Assembly: GCF_013870525.1 (NCBI RefSeq)
Contig: NZ_JACBXD010000043.1
Span: 1-64,000 of the forward strand
DNA length: 64,000 nucleotides
Source: Amycolatopsis pittospori
Lineage (GTDB): Bacteria; Actinomycetota; Actinomycetes; Mycobacteriales; Pseudonocardiaceae
Direction: 5' to 3'
A program made the position numbers and the translations under genes. The notes beneath the pieces are model-generated. The model was not told the DNA's origin, searched no databases, and saw only the letters and a program-made list of their open reading frames with translations. How positions within the stretch are numbered: position 1 is the first letter of the stretch; the number at the start of each line of letters is the position of its first letter. Below are positions 43,401 through 51,164 of the stretch, one piece after another.

Positions 43401-43824
43401 CCGACTTGATCTGGTTCTGCGCCCGGGCGACCTGTTCGCCGTATTTGTGGCAGAACTCGCCTATCCTGCGCATGCTGGCGGCGAGTTCTTCGTAACCCTC
43501 ACCGCCGCTGCCGTACTGCCCCTTGTTGACCTCACGGACGAGCGTGTAGAAGTCGAAGCCGTTGGCGTCCGGCCAGGTGTCCCGGATTCGGCCACCCGCC
43601 CCGGAGGACGCACTGATCGCGACGTCGAGTGCGTCCGCCGCCTTGATCCAGGCGTCGCCCAGTTCCTTCGCCGTGTCCGGATCATCGGGCGGGTAGATGT
43701 CGTCGATCACCCCGCCCATCGCGCTCCACGCACGCTTGGTCCAGTCCCACAGAGATCCACTGGCGCCCGCGATCGCTTCGCCGACACCGGAATACGGGAG
43801 AGCGCCGCCGGTCGGATAGGACAT
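37432..43824 (-). CDS. Giant T7SS polymorphic toxin with RelA/SpoT-like C-terminal domain
   Basis: A 2130-residue protein with many regions. Residues 1-130 resemble the WXG100/CpnT-type N-terminus; 135-330 are helical and partly hydrophobic; 340-700 are a Ser/Gly/Ala/Pro linker; 700-990 include a PD-(D/E)xK-like core (Asp925, Asp927, Glu942, Lys944). A module of about 60 residues is repeated at 1046 and 1434. Residues 1590-1720 hold a caspase-like His1616 (LHGSG) and Cys1675 (NSCHSG) pair. Residues 1920-2090 match the RelA/SpoT nucleotidyltransferase: LTDVVGALVRFDT (Asp1985), SGYRDIQMSVR (Tyr2034), IAEFRLHLK (Glu2050). Likely a secreted nucleotide-modifying toxin; the activity and secretion are inferred. 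An overlapping candidate immunity gene follows. Confidence 0.8.
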   Translation of the reverse strand: MSYPTGGALPYSGVGEAIAGASGSLWDWTKRAWSAMGGVIDDIYPPDDPDTAKELGDAWIKAADALDVAISASSGAGGRIRDTWPDANGFDFYTLVREVNKGQYGSGGEGYEELAASMRRIGEFCHKYGEQVARAQNQIKSELIHAAVDFALMFAIPGGPWLFASKMALRLARLVKIASEASRLGNWTAKAGKLVLIPIKEGLDEVVTNGIEQGLNIAQGYQDGFNVKESFTNAVAGAVGAPVSAVVGAPGALLGKGIRKTDVGKNALDNPVGKHITTAVSAASTNAISSPISSYAAENMVNGNWGALDDVSGYQKSIKDNWLTSAAIGPMRANAHLAGAQAHNAVFGDHSVSAPKEVVTTDNPPGGPTPPQAMAPEAATVNAGQGSASAGDAGAVAGTNQVNDSGQAGGSPHSGASGAGSHSGSSGATTGSGRGADAFGGSEGRASTNTSGHSGNTGTTPSSNSPSATASDPASSRNGASSPAHHTSTSTASAQAGPAQSGAAQTGTGQPTSPQGTSAHGASAQTPASSGQPAATAATGQTGAGQSGPGQAGAAQTNPAQTNPAQPGVPGSPSRTPQAKPTEGEPNRSDPATSPDQDGITEPVEAPTEPVPDVPVIPAEVPDDQGPPDDPRGPAESEPALPAPPAESPAAPVAVPVPAAPSTPRASDEDKGTPRNENEETPPERPDDPTAEVDAAWDALPSEVREAILDAGPAVAGKKLESLLKNVLAQLLPPDVATRPLSEQLKVLYVAQVRALLANRLAGAPEVTPLALFTSRVVAAVNAVAAKKPRPRGRAVAEAELRRLGRLGAEFAEAAEAENKNAQLPLTMETHLRKILDHLAVNGVPGLDKIGEGVRVHIKRALGMLAEGNPATREQLNGDQGNLTGIEGELRVALALSELSQEQLAELGLPGLRITGLGVKTSDTDIDVHGVLEDSGVEVRFEVKNVASTSRTSVVKQVEKHRLDAGPGAMIIAVFSNELTSEVEAAIAAGANAVLQWNGFRFTVVARRDPGGPTAPASPNPSGPRGIPPAGHENPLPDENQATQEDPEAIRRAMEAENAGALSHRRRLLMGVLVAVRLLSLPNTVDSAMEVKPPKSGPVELIRKRHEEEADPEATPRPGPPPPDDPDNPPWQGQARFNAATGEVSVDMSAPPPSLPPGRPQGPPTPPSSHAERFYHPENLARHDHPMPPNTVSRKQMLLSLRSESALRSLMAEAGLAWNDLRLLLLEHGLLPADSRPARVRDVARILETQWVRSRIKPALQEAADNAAREFARLAEGIVPADSERARKIVEHVRNGTMTPALRGTFIQQIFTSDVIARQREILGDHFGRFQFRASPSYSLDGQGRVASGSSHYSGWVVPNLTLDLVVDGRPAIAHEYDLNTGTRTPGSDRVHRGNTFTRGLFETETLRPADPAAPPAPRPNPVPGPSREIPASPNEPDAIERAMEASNTPVLSSGRRVLMGILLAVRLLGVPNTVDSLLELKPPKSTPSDVIRPRNTDEQGTKRRRPRGLPPRDPHGRFTTARIDPDTGEITFGDAPGPASMGASRHDEVGGSRWIDARRKVAPGPWDGAVVTGEGVLYAPAGMSIGDDMTTRNAHLRVMIATRPDGTKAYVVTLHGSGNGHPIPGLSLMVDTRLTQEQMRAIEEIFMLSPEQVAEATLASPFYTPGRPVQLNSCHSGSSGWAQRYADALGAEVIAPLARLDVMPDGSLRVHGFPSGKGWALFTPGGTAPVEVPAPGNLPSPSGPESAGTPSSLDAVINPGRDEMAEFLGREDVQDAVRRGNEISGRDPDSRIKIDGVPTQIGDAITKLLPRHPEFVKKLLATPFLLNSLLARPQTLGNVLQYPEAIEIVLESLAELDARGAEAILEEHEAAARPGPIELTESQRQVVEDVQASIPEEDRGVQPGQFGYAPPVGSTPGELLAYQNEFLASLEKAWRSDQNELNELADWLAARAGGIAKYRDKVKSRVRALDKLAKDDGTGSVLTDVVGALVRFDTVADVYRALETLREHLASSDSPIDIVYLEDRFDGPQKSGYRDIQMSVRLSSGNIAEFRLHLKSIDEVARYEHSLYEVRRDFAAVGKEQGRAVSPEEAAMIALILRREQELFGEATNRGMTADDEDGREDDEGKDSD

Positions 43825-43838
43825 CTCAGGCCGTCCGC

Positions 43839-44162
43839 TCAGCTGCCGAACTGCTGGGTCGCCTCGGTTTGACCACCCTCATAGATCTTTACCCCGGTCT
43901 CACCGTTGGTCGCCACGTTCCCGTAGTTGACCGTGACGGAGTCGGCGCTCTTCATGAGGACGGGCGTGTTCGCCTTGCAGTCCGCGAACATCTCCCCCAT
44001 CTTTCCGCCGCCGAGTTGCCCGGTGAGGGTTTCGATCGAACCGCGAAGTGCCCCCCACTTCTCCTGGAACGCGGTTCCAGCGGAGCGCAGTGCCGTCAAC
44101 TCCCGCCTGGTGTCCTCGATGAAGATGTCGATACGGCCGTCGCCGTTGCGATCGGTGGCCAT
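43839..44162 (-). CDS. Small T7SS-associated protein with EF-hand-like N-terminus
   Basis: A 107-residue protein starting MATDRNGDGRIDIFIEDT, in which DRNGDGRID matches the first nine positions of an EF-hand/dockerin-type calcium loop. Helices follow (RRELTALRSAGTAFQEKWGALRG), consistent with a WXG100-sized helical hairpin, then a Gly/Thr-rich C-terminus. It lies between the toxin-like gene (14 bases away) and a YbaB-like gene in one operon, so it may be co-secreted with or chaperone the toxin. The function is unknown. Confidence 0.75.
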   Translation of the reverse strand: MATDRNGDGRIDIFIEDTRRELTALRSAGTAFQEKWGALRGSIETLTGQLGGGKMGEMFADCKANTPVLMKSADSVTVNYGNVATNGETGVKIYEGGQTEATQQFGS

Positions 44163-44167
44163 CGGGC

Positions 44168-44539
44168 TCACCTCCCGCCGGAGGGCCGGTCGAGCCGGTG
44201 CAAGGCCGGCCCGAACCGCAGGTCCGCGGCCTCCACAGTGGACTCGGGTGGCAGGAAGCCGGCGGCGATGGTCAGGCCTTCCTTCTGCGACACCCCGGCG
44301 GCGCGGTGGATGGTCCCGGTGATGCTCTCCGCCAGCGCGGCCGAATCCAGGGTGCGGTAGACACGAGGGTCCAGCCACAGCTCGATCAGTTCTCCCGCGC
44401 CTCCGACCGTCGCGCTGATCAGGCCGTCGTCCGAATCGACGGTGGCCCGGATCGCGGCCAACCGCTCCTGCATCGTCCGCACGTCCTCGGCCAGCCGCTC
44501 GTAATCGGCGTACATGTCCGAGTCGAAAGATGGTTCCAC
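44168..44539 (-). CDS. YbaB/EbfC-like protein of T7SS loci
   Basis: A 123-residue protein with an N-terminal coiled helix (YADYERLAEDVRTMQERLAAI) and a strand region ATVGGAGELIELWLDPRVYRT followed by a helix, as in the YbaB/EbfC DNA-binding fold. Such proteins are frequent in actinobacterial T7SS clusters, where their role is unclear. The GTG at 44539 follows GAGGGAG; an ATG at 44515 is an alternative. It heads the operon containing the toxin-like gene. Confidence 0.75.
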   Translation of the reverse strand: MEPSFDSDMYADYERLAEDVRTMQERLAAIRATVDSDDGLISATVGGAGELIELWLDPRVYRTLDSAALAESITGTIHRAAGVSQKEGLTIAAGFLPPESTVEAADLRFGPALHRLDRPSGGR

Positions 44540-44656
44540 GGTCTCTCCCTCGATCGCGTGCCGACCAGTCTCGGGTGGGTGCGGTCCCGAAATGACGGAG
44601 TGGCCGGTTGCGGCCATGCGCCCGGCTCCGGCCGGGCCCGGCCGGACGATGGCCGC

Positions 44657-45943
44657 ATGAGACGAGTCCGGGTATCCGCCGTCGCCGCCGTGGTGGCCAC
44701 GGCGGCCGTCAACGCCCTTGCCGGCGGGGGCGCGGCACACGCGGCGCCACCGCCCGGCGCCTGTCACGATCCCGAACCCGCGCGTCCCCCTGTCCGGGCG
44801 CAACCGTGGGCCCAGCAACTCCTCGCACCACAGCGTGTCTGGCCGTACAGCCGGGGCGCCGGCGTACTGGTCGCCGTGGTCGACTCCGGTGTCGACGCCG
44901 ACCATCCGCAACTGGGCGGGCGGGGCAAGGTCCGACCGGGTCGTGACTTCTACCTCGCGGGTTCGTTTCCGGGAGCCTTCGACTGCGTATCGCACGGCAC
45001 CGGCGTCGCGGGCATCATCGCCGCCGATCCGGCCCCTGGCGTCGGTTTCCACGGCGTGGCCCCGGACGCGGGGATCCTGCCGGTCCGGATCACCGACCGC
45101 GACGTCGGCAACCAGGGTGAATCGCTGCGCATCGATCCGCAAGTGGTGGCCAACGCGATCCGCTATGCGACAGACCAAGGGGCGAAGGTGATCAATCTTT
45201 CCCTTGCCGGTCACGACGACTTCGCCGTCATCCGGGACGCGGTCGCCTACGCGGTGTCCAGGGACGCCCTGGTGATCGCCGCGGCCGGGAACACCCAGCG
45301 CGATTCGGCCACGGAACTTCCGTCCTACCCCGCCGCTTACGACGGAGTGCTCGGCGTCGGCGCCATCGACATCGACGGGGCACGGATGTCCGGATCCCAG
45401 ATAGGACGCTATGTGGACGTCGTCGCGCCAGGCGCCAAAGTACTGGCTTCGGCGAGAGCCGGTGGGCACCTGTACTCCGACGGCACCAGTTACGCCACAC
45501 CGTTCGTCTCCGGGACAGCCGCACTCGTCCGGTCGGCTTGGCCGGGTTTGTCCGCCGCGGAGGTGGCGCGCCGACTGATGGCGACGGCGAGCCCGGCGCG
45601 TGGTGGCGCGGAAAGCCCCGCGTACGGCGCCGGCGTGGTCGACCCCTATCGAGCGGTGACCGACGGAATGGACACCGCGAAGCCGGGCTCCTTGCCCGCG
45701 TTCGTCCCCACGCCACCGGATCAGGAACGGCTCGCGCGGGACACGGCTCGCGCGGACACGGCGACGGCGGCGAAATGGCTTACTGTCGCGCTGATCGGCG
45801 CCATCGTGCTCGCATCGCTGCTGGCAGGACTCCTCCCTCGGGGACGTCGGCGTGGCTGGCGTCCCGGCAGAGCAGCCGAGGTGGCCGCCGAACCGGCCGT
45901 GATCGAACCGCCCGAACAGATCTTCTTGATCTCCGGGAAATGA
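44657..45943 (+). CDS. mycP: Type VII secretion mycosin (subtilisin-like serine protease)
   Basis: The 428-residue protein has a signal peptide (residues 1-29, ending AHAAP), an S8 protease domain and a C-terminal membrane anchor (TVALIGAIVLASLLAGLL) with a short cytoplasmic tail. The triad is seen in VAVVDSGVDADHP (Asp), SHGTGVAGIIAA (His) and DGTSYATPFVSG (Ser), with the oxyanion Asn in AAAGNTQRD. Mycosins are essential for T7SS function and stabilise the complex. It is divergent from the toxin operon and converges on the Esx pair. Confidence 0.96.
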   Translation: MRRVRVSAVAAVVATAAVNALAGGGAAHAAPPPGACHDPEPARPPVRAQPWAQQLLAPQRVWPYSRGAGVLVAVVDSGVDADHPQLGGRGKVRPGRDFYLAGSFPGAFDCVSHGTGVAGIIAADPAPGVGFHGVAPDAGILPVRITDRDVGNQGESLRIDPQVVANAIRYATDQGAKVINLSLAGHDDFAVIRDAVAYAVSRDALVIAAAGNTQRDSATELPSYPAAYDGVLGVGAIDIDGARMSGSQIGRYVDVVAPGAKVLASARAGGHLYSDGTSYATPFVSGTAALVRSAWPGLSAAEVARRLMATASPARGGAESPAYGAGVVDPYRAVTDGMDTAKPGSLPAFVPTPPDQERLARDTARADTATAAKWLTVALIGAIVLASLLAGLLPRGRRRGWRPGRAAEVAAEPAVIEPPEQIFLISGK

Positions 45944-45970
45944 GGCTCGTGAGTGATAGGTGTCGTTCTC

Positions 45971-46234
45971 TTTGAGGGGTGAGGCAACCGCGGCGTGACC
46001 CGGGCGAGGCGCCGGCCCGCGTGACGCGACACCGCACTCACGGGCCCGGATCTCGTGTGCCCGGAGACGGATCTCGTGTGCTTGGACGCCGCACACCCGA
46101 GTGGCGTCACCAAGCACGCGAGTCACGTCTCCGGGCACACGGTCATCCCGGCGAACGGGCCGGTTGTGGTCGTGAGTGGCGAGTGCCGTTCTCAAGCGAC
46201 TTACCAATCACGACCCGTTGCCTCACCCCTCAAG
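45971..46234. repeat. Nested palindrome island between mycP and the esx pair
   Basis: The outer arms TTGAGGGGTGAGGCAAC (45972-45988) and its complement (46217-46233) enclose 228 bases. Inside are a perfect 16-bp pair (46054-46069 with 46126-46141), an inner imperfect pair (46073-46090 with 46103-46122) and a worn GTCGTGAGTGG-type hairpin (46169-46215). This fills most of the 348-base gap, which has no gene. Confidence 0.75.
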
Positions 46235-46240
46235 AACACC

Positions 46241-46273
46241 GAAGCCCCGGCGCGAGGATCGCGCCGGGGCTTC
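46241..46273 (-). terminator. Terminator of the esx pair
   Basis: A perfect 15-bp stem (46241-46255 with 46259-46273) and loop GGA, 18 bases after the esx stop on the minus strand. Confidence 0.85.
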
Positions 46274-46291
46274 CGCTCGTACGGGGTACCG

Positions 46292-46594
46292 CTACGAATT
46301 GATGATGTTGCTGACCTGGCCTTCGCAGGTCTGCCCGATGTGCCTGACGTTCTCGTAGCCGCGGCCGTTCTCGTTCATGCCGTCGACGTGGTAGCCGGTC
46401 CGCTTCTGCATCAGCGCGAACTGCTGCCCCATCTCCTCGGCGTTGTTGCCGCCCCAGCCCGCGCCGATGACGTTGCGCATCCGGTTGAGCTGGTCGTCGG
46501 CACTCTGCCCGATCTCGGCGGCCGTGGTCTGAATGTCCCGGCCCGCCGTGGTCAGGGCGTCGTAAACGATCTTGAAGTGGTCTCCGCCTGTCAT
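46292..46594 (-). CDS. WXG100 (ESAT-6-like) secreted protein
   Basis: The 100-residue protein is the size of Esx proteins and has the turn motif GAGWGGNNAEEM between two helices (WGG matches WxG). Esx proteins are secreted as dimers by the EccC motor. The ATG at 46594 gives MTGGDHFKIVYD; a longer frame runs into the partner gene. It follows the partner by 11 bases, so the two are co-expressed. It is part of the T7SS core of this locus. Confidence 0.92.
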   Translation of the reverse strand: MTGGDHFKIVYDALTTAGRDIQTTAAEIGQSADDQLNRMRNVIGAGWGGNNAEEMGQQFALMQKRTGYHVDGMNENGRGYENVRHIGQTCEGQVSNIINS

Positions 46595-46605
46595 CGCCTG
46601 TCCTT

Positions 46606-46959
46606 TCAGACCTGGGTGGCCGGATTGATTCCGCTGTTGATGGCCCCGCCGTCGAAGAAGCTTTGTTTGGCCATCGCCTGCTGTGCGTCGGCCTGGAACC
46701 CGTTGGTGGCGCTGACCGTCGAATTCCCCTTCTCCACGAGTGTCTGCGCGAAGGCATGGACCTGGTCGTAGATCTGGGAACGTTCCTGGTTCACCGACAT
46801 GGCCGCGTTCTGGACCACACCCGCGAGACCGCCACTGATGTGGTCGTAGTCCCGTCCCTGGTGGGACCGGTGCGCACTGAGCTGATCCTGCTGGCTGCTG
46901 TCGGTATTGCCGATCAGGTTCTGCACGATCGCGAAGTCGAAATCGACGATTCCGCTCAT
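46606..46959 (-). CDS. Esx-like partner of the WXG100 protein
   Basis: A 117-residue, mostly helical protein (IVDFDFAIVQNLIGNTD, ERSQIYDQVHAFAQTLVEKG) without a WxG motif. Its size and place directly before a WXG100 gene mark it as the heterodimer partner. The C-terminal tail FDGGAINSGINPATQV is unstructured. It is divergent from eccC, 132 bases away, and that gap holds their shared promoters. Confidence 0.8.
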   Translation of the reverse strand: MSGIVDFDFAIVQNLIGNTDSSQQDQLSAHRSHQGRDYDHISGGLAGVVQNAAMSVNQERSQIYDQVHAFAQTLVEKGNSTVSATNGFQADAQQAMAKQSFFDGGAINSGINPATQV

Positions 46960-47091
46960 TCACCCCTCCGTTTCTCTCGTCACGTGCCTGACCTGATCCA
47001 GCTAACCCTCGATTCGGCCGGGGTCCGGCCCTACGGCACGTTCCTGCCAACGCCTCCGCCGGAAGTCCTCGTTCGCGAACCATCGACAGGT

Positions 47092-50000
47092 ATGGCGACA
47101 GTCGTGGTGAAGAGGCCGGCCCGTAAACCGGCACCGGAGATGCCCGCGGGCGAACTACTCCTGCAGGCGCCGCCGGAGATCCCGCCCCCGCCCGCGCGGC
47201 AGTGGACTCAAGTGCTCGCGGTCCTGCCGATGGTGGCCATGATGGCCGCGATGTTGATGATGTACTCCGGCAGCATGGCCGGGTCCATGCGGTTCGTCAT
47301 CTTCGGGATGATGGGTGTCGGCATGCTCGGTATGGTCCTCATGGGCTTTCTGCAGGGCGGCGGCCCGAGCAAACGGGAAATGGGTCATGCCCGCCGCAAG
47401 TACCTGCGCCATCTCGCCCAGCACCGGTTGAGGCTGCGCCGTTCGGTGCGCGGGCAACGCCGCACGATGGAGTACCTGCACCCGGATCCCGCCACGCTGT
47501 GGTCTTTGGCGGTCAGCTACCGGCTCTGGGAACGGCGCAAGGACGACCAGGACTTCGCCATCGCCCGGATCGGGACCGGCCCGCAGGTCCCGGCCGCGAC
47601 CATCGTCGCACCCGACACCAAACCGCTGGAGGAACTCGAACCGCTGTCGGCGCTCGCACTACGCCGGTTCATCACCACCTACTCCACTGTCGACAGGCTG
47701 CCGATCGCCATCGCGGTCAACGGTTTCAGCCGGATTCACCTGCGCGGCGATCGCGACGCCTCCCTCGGGATGCTGCGGGCCTTCCTCGCTCAACTGGTCA
47801 CCCTCCAGTCACCGGACGACATGCGGATCGCGATCTGCACGAGCGAAGTGCGGCGTCCGGACTGGGAATGGGTCAAATGGCTGCCGCACGCCCTGCATCC
47901 GGACCGCACCGACGCCCTCGGCCCGCTGCGGCTGGTGGCCTCGACCGTCCAAGCACTGGAATCGATGCTGGAAGAGGAACTCTCGAAGCGGCCGAGGTTC
48001 GACCCCGAGGCCGACGTCCGCGTTCCCGGTCCACATCTCGTGGTCGTACTCGACGGTGGCTCGATCGCCGGTTCCGATCACCTGATGACCGGTGGCGGTG
48101 TCGAGGGAGTGACCATTGTGGACCTGACGACCATGCCACCGAGGGCCTTGGACCGGACGACCGTGGTGCTGGACGTCGACGCCGCCGGCGACCTGGTCAG
48201 CGAGACCACCGACGGTGACACACCGCTCGGCCGTGCCGACTCGCTCGGCGTCGTCGCGGCGGAGGGCCTGGCCCGGCAACTGGCACCGCTGCGACTGACC
48301 GCGGGGCTCCGGGGCGACGCCCCGATGAGCGCCGAACTCGGCCTGGCCGAGTTGCTGGATCTGGGCGATCCCTACGAGTTCGATCCGGCCGACACCTGGG
48401 AACCCAGGCCGAACCGGGACCGGTTGCGGGTGAAGCTGGGCATCCAGTCCGACGGCGTCCCCATCGAGATCGATCTGAAGGAATCGGCCCAGGACGGGAT
48501 GGGCCCGCACGGTCTGTTGATCGGCGCCACCGGCTCCGGCAAATCCGAACTGCTGCGAACCCTCGTTCTCGCGCTCGCCGTGACGCATCCGCCGAACTCG
48601 CTGAACTTCGCGCTGGTCGACTTCAAAGGCGGCGCGACGTTCACCCGGCTCGACGCGTTGCCCCACACCAGCGCGGTGATCACCAACCTCGCCGACGAAC
48701 TCCACCTGGTCGACCGGATGACCGATGCCATCAACGGCGAGCTGATCCGCCGCCAGGAGTTGTTACGTGCGGCGGGGAACTTCTCCTCCTTGCGTGACTA
48801 CGAGAAGGCACGCGCGGCGGGTGCCCCGCTACCCGAGGTGCCGACCCTGCTGGTGATCTGCGACGAATTCTCCGAACTGCTGTCCGCCAAGCCCGACTTC
48901 ATCGACATGTTCGTCCAGATCGGACGAGTCGGCCGTTCGCTCGGCGTACACCTGCTGCTGGCCTCGCAGCGACTCGAAGAAGGACGGTTGCGGGGGCTCG
49001 AAACCCATCTGTCGTACCGGATCGGCCTTCGAACGTTCTCCGAGATGGAGAGCCGGGCCGTACTGGGCGTCGCGGACGCGTTCCGGCTGCCGAGGGCGCC
49101 AGGACACGGGTTCCTCAAGGTCGGCACCGACCAGATGGACCGGTTCCGGTCCGCCTACGTCTCCGGCGTGTACCAGCGCGCCACCGGTGGCGGTGCGATG
49201 GCGACTCCCGGCGAACAACTGGTGCTGCAGGAGTACACGACGTCCTATCTCACCGCCGAAGTCGATACGGGCGAAGAAGTGTCCGACGAGCAGGATCCCG
49301 ACGACGACACCGTCGGCGAGACGCTGCTGGACATCTTGGTCGACAGGCTGGAAGGACAGGGCGTTCCGGCTCACCAGGTATGGCTGCCGCCGTTGGACGA
49401 ATCACCTACCTTGGACGGACTGCTGCCCGGCCTCGTCGATCACCCGCAACGAGGGCTCACCGCGGACTCGGCTTCCCTGGCCGGGTCGCTGCGGCCGGTG
49501 ATCGGCACCGTGGACAGGCCTTTCGAGCAACGCCGTGACCCGCTGGTACTCGACCTCTCCGGCGCGGCCGGGCACGTTCTGGTCCTCGGTGCACCGCAGA
49601 CCGGCAAGAGCACGACGTTGCGCACGTTGATCACGAGTCTGGCACTCACGCACACCCCCCGCGAGACACAGTTCTACTGTCTCGACTTCGGCGGTGGCAC
49701 CCTCGCCTCGATCGCCGGGCTACCCCACGTCGCCGGTGTCTGCGGACGGCTGGACACCGGTGCCGTCCGGCGCACGGTCGCCGAGGTGGCGACCCTGCTG
49801 GCCCAGCGGGAACGGATGTTCGCCGAGCAGCAGATCGACGGCATCGTGACCTATCGCAGGCTCCGTGCGGAAGGACGGTTCGCGGACCAGGCGCACGGCG
49901 ACGTGTTCCTGGTGGTCGACGGCTGGCAGACGCTACGCAACGACTTCCCCGATCTGGAGGAGATGGTCGGCGACATCGCCGCACGCGGCCTGTCCTACGG

Positions 50001-51066
50001 CGTGCACGTGGTGGCGGGCTGCGCGCGCTCGTTCGATCTGCGGATGAACGTCCGGGACCTGTTCGCCAGCAGGCTGGAGTTGAAGATCGGCGATCCCATC
50101 GACTCCGTCATCAACCGGCGCGCGGCGATGAGCGTGCCCGCCGACGCACCTGGCCGCGGTATCGCGATGAGCGGGCACCAGATGCTGGTGGCCCTGCCCC
50201 GTATCGACGGCGTCGCGAAGGCCGACGACCTGTCCACCGGGCTGAACGGGCTGGTCGAGGCGGTCAAGGCGGCGTGGCCGGGTGCTCCGGCGCCGTCCGT
50301 GCGACTGTTGCCGGGCATGTTCCCCTTCGAGGAACTTCCGGTGAAGGACGCGACCACCGGTCCCGATGCGGGATTCGCGGTCGGCATCCACGAGCACGAC
50401 CTTTCACCGATGCGGCTCGACTTCGCCGCGGATCCGCACTTCTTCCTGCTGGCCGATACCGAATCCGGCAAGACGTCGTTCCTCCGCGCGCTGGCACGCC
50501 GGATCGAAAACACCTACGCGCCGTCTGAAGCGCGGATCATCCTCGTCGACCACCGGCGCGGACTGCTCGGTGAAGTCGGTGAGGAGTACCTGCTCGGTTA
50601 CGGCACCAACGACTCGCACAGCAGCGGAATGCTGAGCGAGGTGGCCGCTTCCCTGGCCAAGCGACTGCCCGGCCCGGACGTCACGCCGGAGCAGTTGCGT
50701 GCCCGGAACTGGTGGCACGGCCCGGAGATCTTCGTTCTCGTGGACGACTACGACATGGTGGCCACGCATGAGGGGCATCCCCTGATGCCGCTGCTGCCGC
50801 TGGTCGCGCAGGGTTCGGACATCGGCCTGCACGTGGTGCTGGCCCGGCGATCCGGCGGTGCGGGCCGCGGCCTCTTCGAACAGTTCCTCACCCGCCTGCG
50901 CGAGGTCGGGACTCCCGGCCTGATGATGTCGGGCGATCGCGACGAAGGGCCACTGCTCGGCGGCATGCGCGCCCAGGTGCTGCCTCCCGGCCGAGGCTGG
51001 CTCGTCGACCGTCGCGGGCACAAGGGCCTCGTACAACTCGCCTGGCTTCCGCCCCGGCATTCCTGA
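47092..51066 (+). CDS. eccC: Type VII secretion ATPase EccC (fused EccCa/EccCb)
   Basis: The motor of the T7SS, 1324 residues. Two membrane helices (residues 45-95) are followed by three FtsK/SpoIIIE ATPase domains with Walker A motifs GATGSGKSE (Lys484), GAPQTGKST (Lys839) and the degenerate DTESGKTS (about residue 1126). I choose ATG 47092 (MATVVVKRPARKPAPEMP) since EccC proteins begin this way; a GTG at 46984 would add 36 residues. It drives export of the Esx pair and probably the WXG-like proteins downstream. Confidence 0.95.
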   Translation: MATVVVKRPARKPAPEMPAGELLLQAPPEIPPPPARQWTQVLAVLPMVAMMAAMLMMYSGSMAGSMRFVIFGMMGVGMLGMVLMGFLQGGGPSKREMGHARRKYLRHLAQHRLRLRRSVRGQRRTMEYLHPDPATLWSLAVSYRLWERRKDDQDFAIARIGTGPQVPAATIVAPDTKPLEELEPLSALALRRFITTYSTVDRLPIAIAVNGFSRIHLRGDRDASLGMLRAFLAQLVTLQSPDDMRIAICTSEVRRPDWEWVKWLPHALHPDRTDALGPLRLVASTVQALESMLEEELSKRPRFDPEADVRVPGPHLVVVLDGGSIAGSDHLMTGGGVEGVTIVDLTTMPPRALDRTTVVLDVDAAGDLVSETTDGDTPLGRADSLGVVAAEGLARQLAPLRLTAGLRGDAPMSAELGLAELLDLGDPYEFDPADTWEPRPNRDRLRVKLGIQSDGVPIEIDLKESAQDGMGPHGLLIGATGSGKSELLRTLVLALAVTHPPNSLNFALVDFKGGATFTRLDALPHTSAVITNLADELHLVDRMTDAINGELIRRQELLRAAGNFSSLRDYEKARAAGAPLPEVPTLLVICDEFSELLSAKPDFIDMFVQIGRVGRSLGVHLLLASQRLEEGRLRGLETHLSYRIGLRTFSEMESRAVLGVADAFRLPRAPGHGFLKVGTDQMDRFRSAYVSGVYQRATGGGAMATPGEQLVLQEYTTSYLTAEVDTGEEVSDEQDPDDDTVGETLLDILVDRLEGQGVPAHQVWLPPLDESPTLDGLLPGLVDHPQRGLTADSASLAGSLRPVIGTVDRPFEQRRDPLVLDLSGAAGHVLVLGAPQTGKSTTLRTLITSLALTHTPRETQFYCLDFGGGTLASIAGLPHVAGVCGRLDTGAVRRTVAEVATLLAQRERMFAEQQIDGIVTYRRLRAEGRFADQAHGDVFLVVDGWQTLRNDFPDLEEMVGDIAARGLSYGVHVVAGCARSFDLRMNVRDLFASRLELKIGDPIDSVINRRAAMSVPADAPGRGIAMSGHQMLVALPRIDGVAKADDLSTGLNGLVEAVKAAWPGAPAPSVRLLPGMFPFEELPVKDATTGPDAGFAVGIHEHDLSPMRLDFAADPHFFLLADTESGKTSFLRALARRIENTYAPSEARIILVDHRRGLLGEVGEEYLLGYGTNDSHSSGMLSEVAASLAKRLPGPDVTPEQLRARNWWHGPEIFVLVDDYDMVATHEGHPLMPLLPLVAQGSDIGLHVVLARRSGGAGRGLFEQFLTRLREVGTPGLMMSGDRDEGPLLGGMRAQVLPPGRGWLVDRRGHKGLVQLAWLPPRHS

Positions 51067-51164
51067 CATCTGGCCGGAACCTGCCGGGTATCACACCGAG
51101 GGTCGCGGTGATGTTTGGCTTTCGGTGAACGAATGGGTCTTCATCGCATGAATTGGGAGGGGAA

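Noticed and set aside
46984..47091. EccC start at the GTG at 46984
   Set aside because: Known EccC proteins begin close to the VVVKRPARKPAPEMP block, which fits the ATG at 47092. The longer form cannot be fully excluded.
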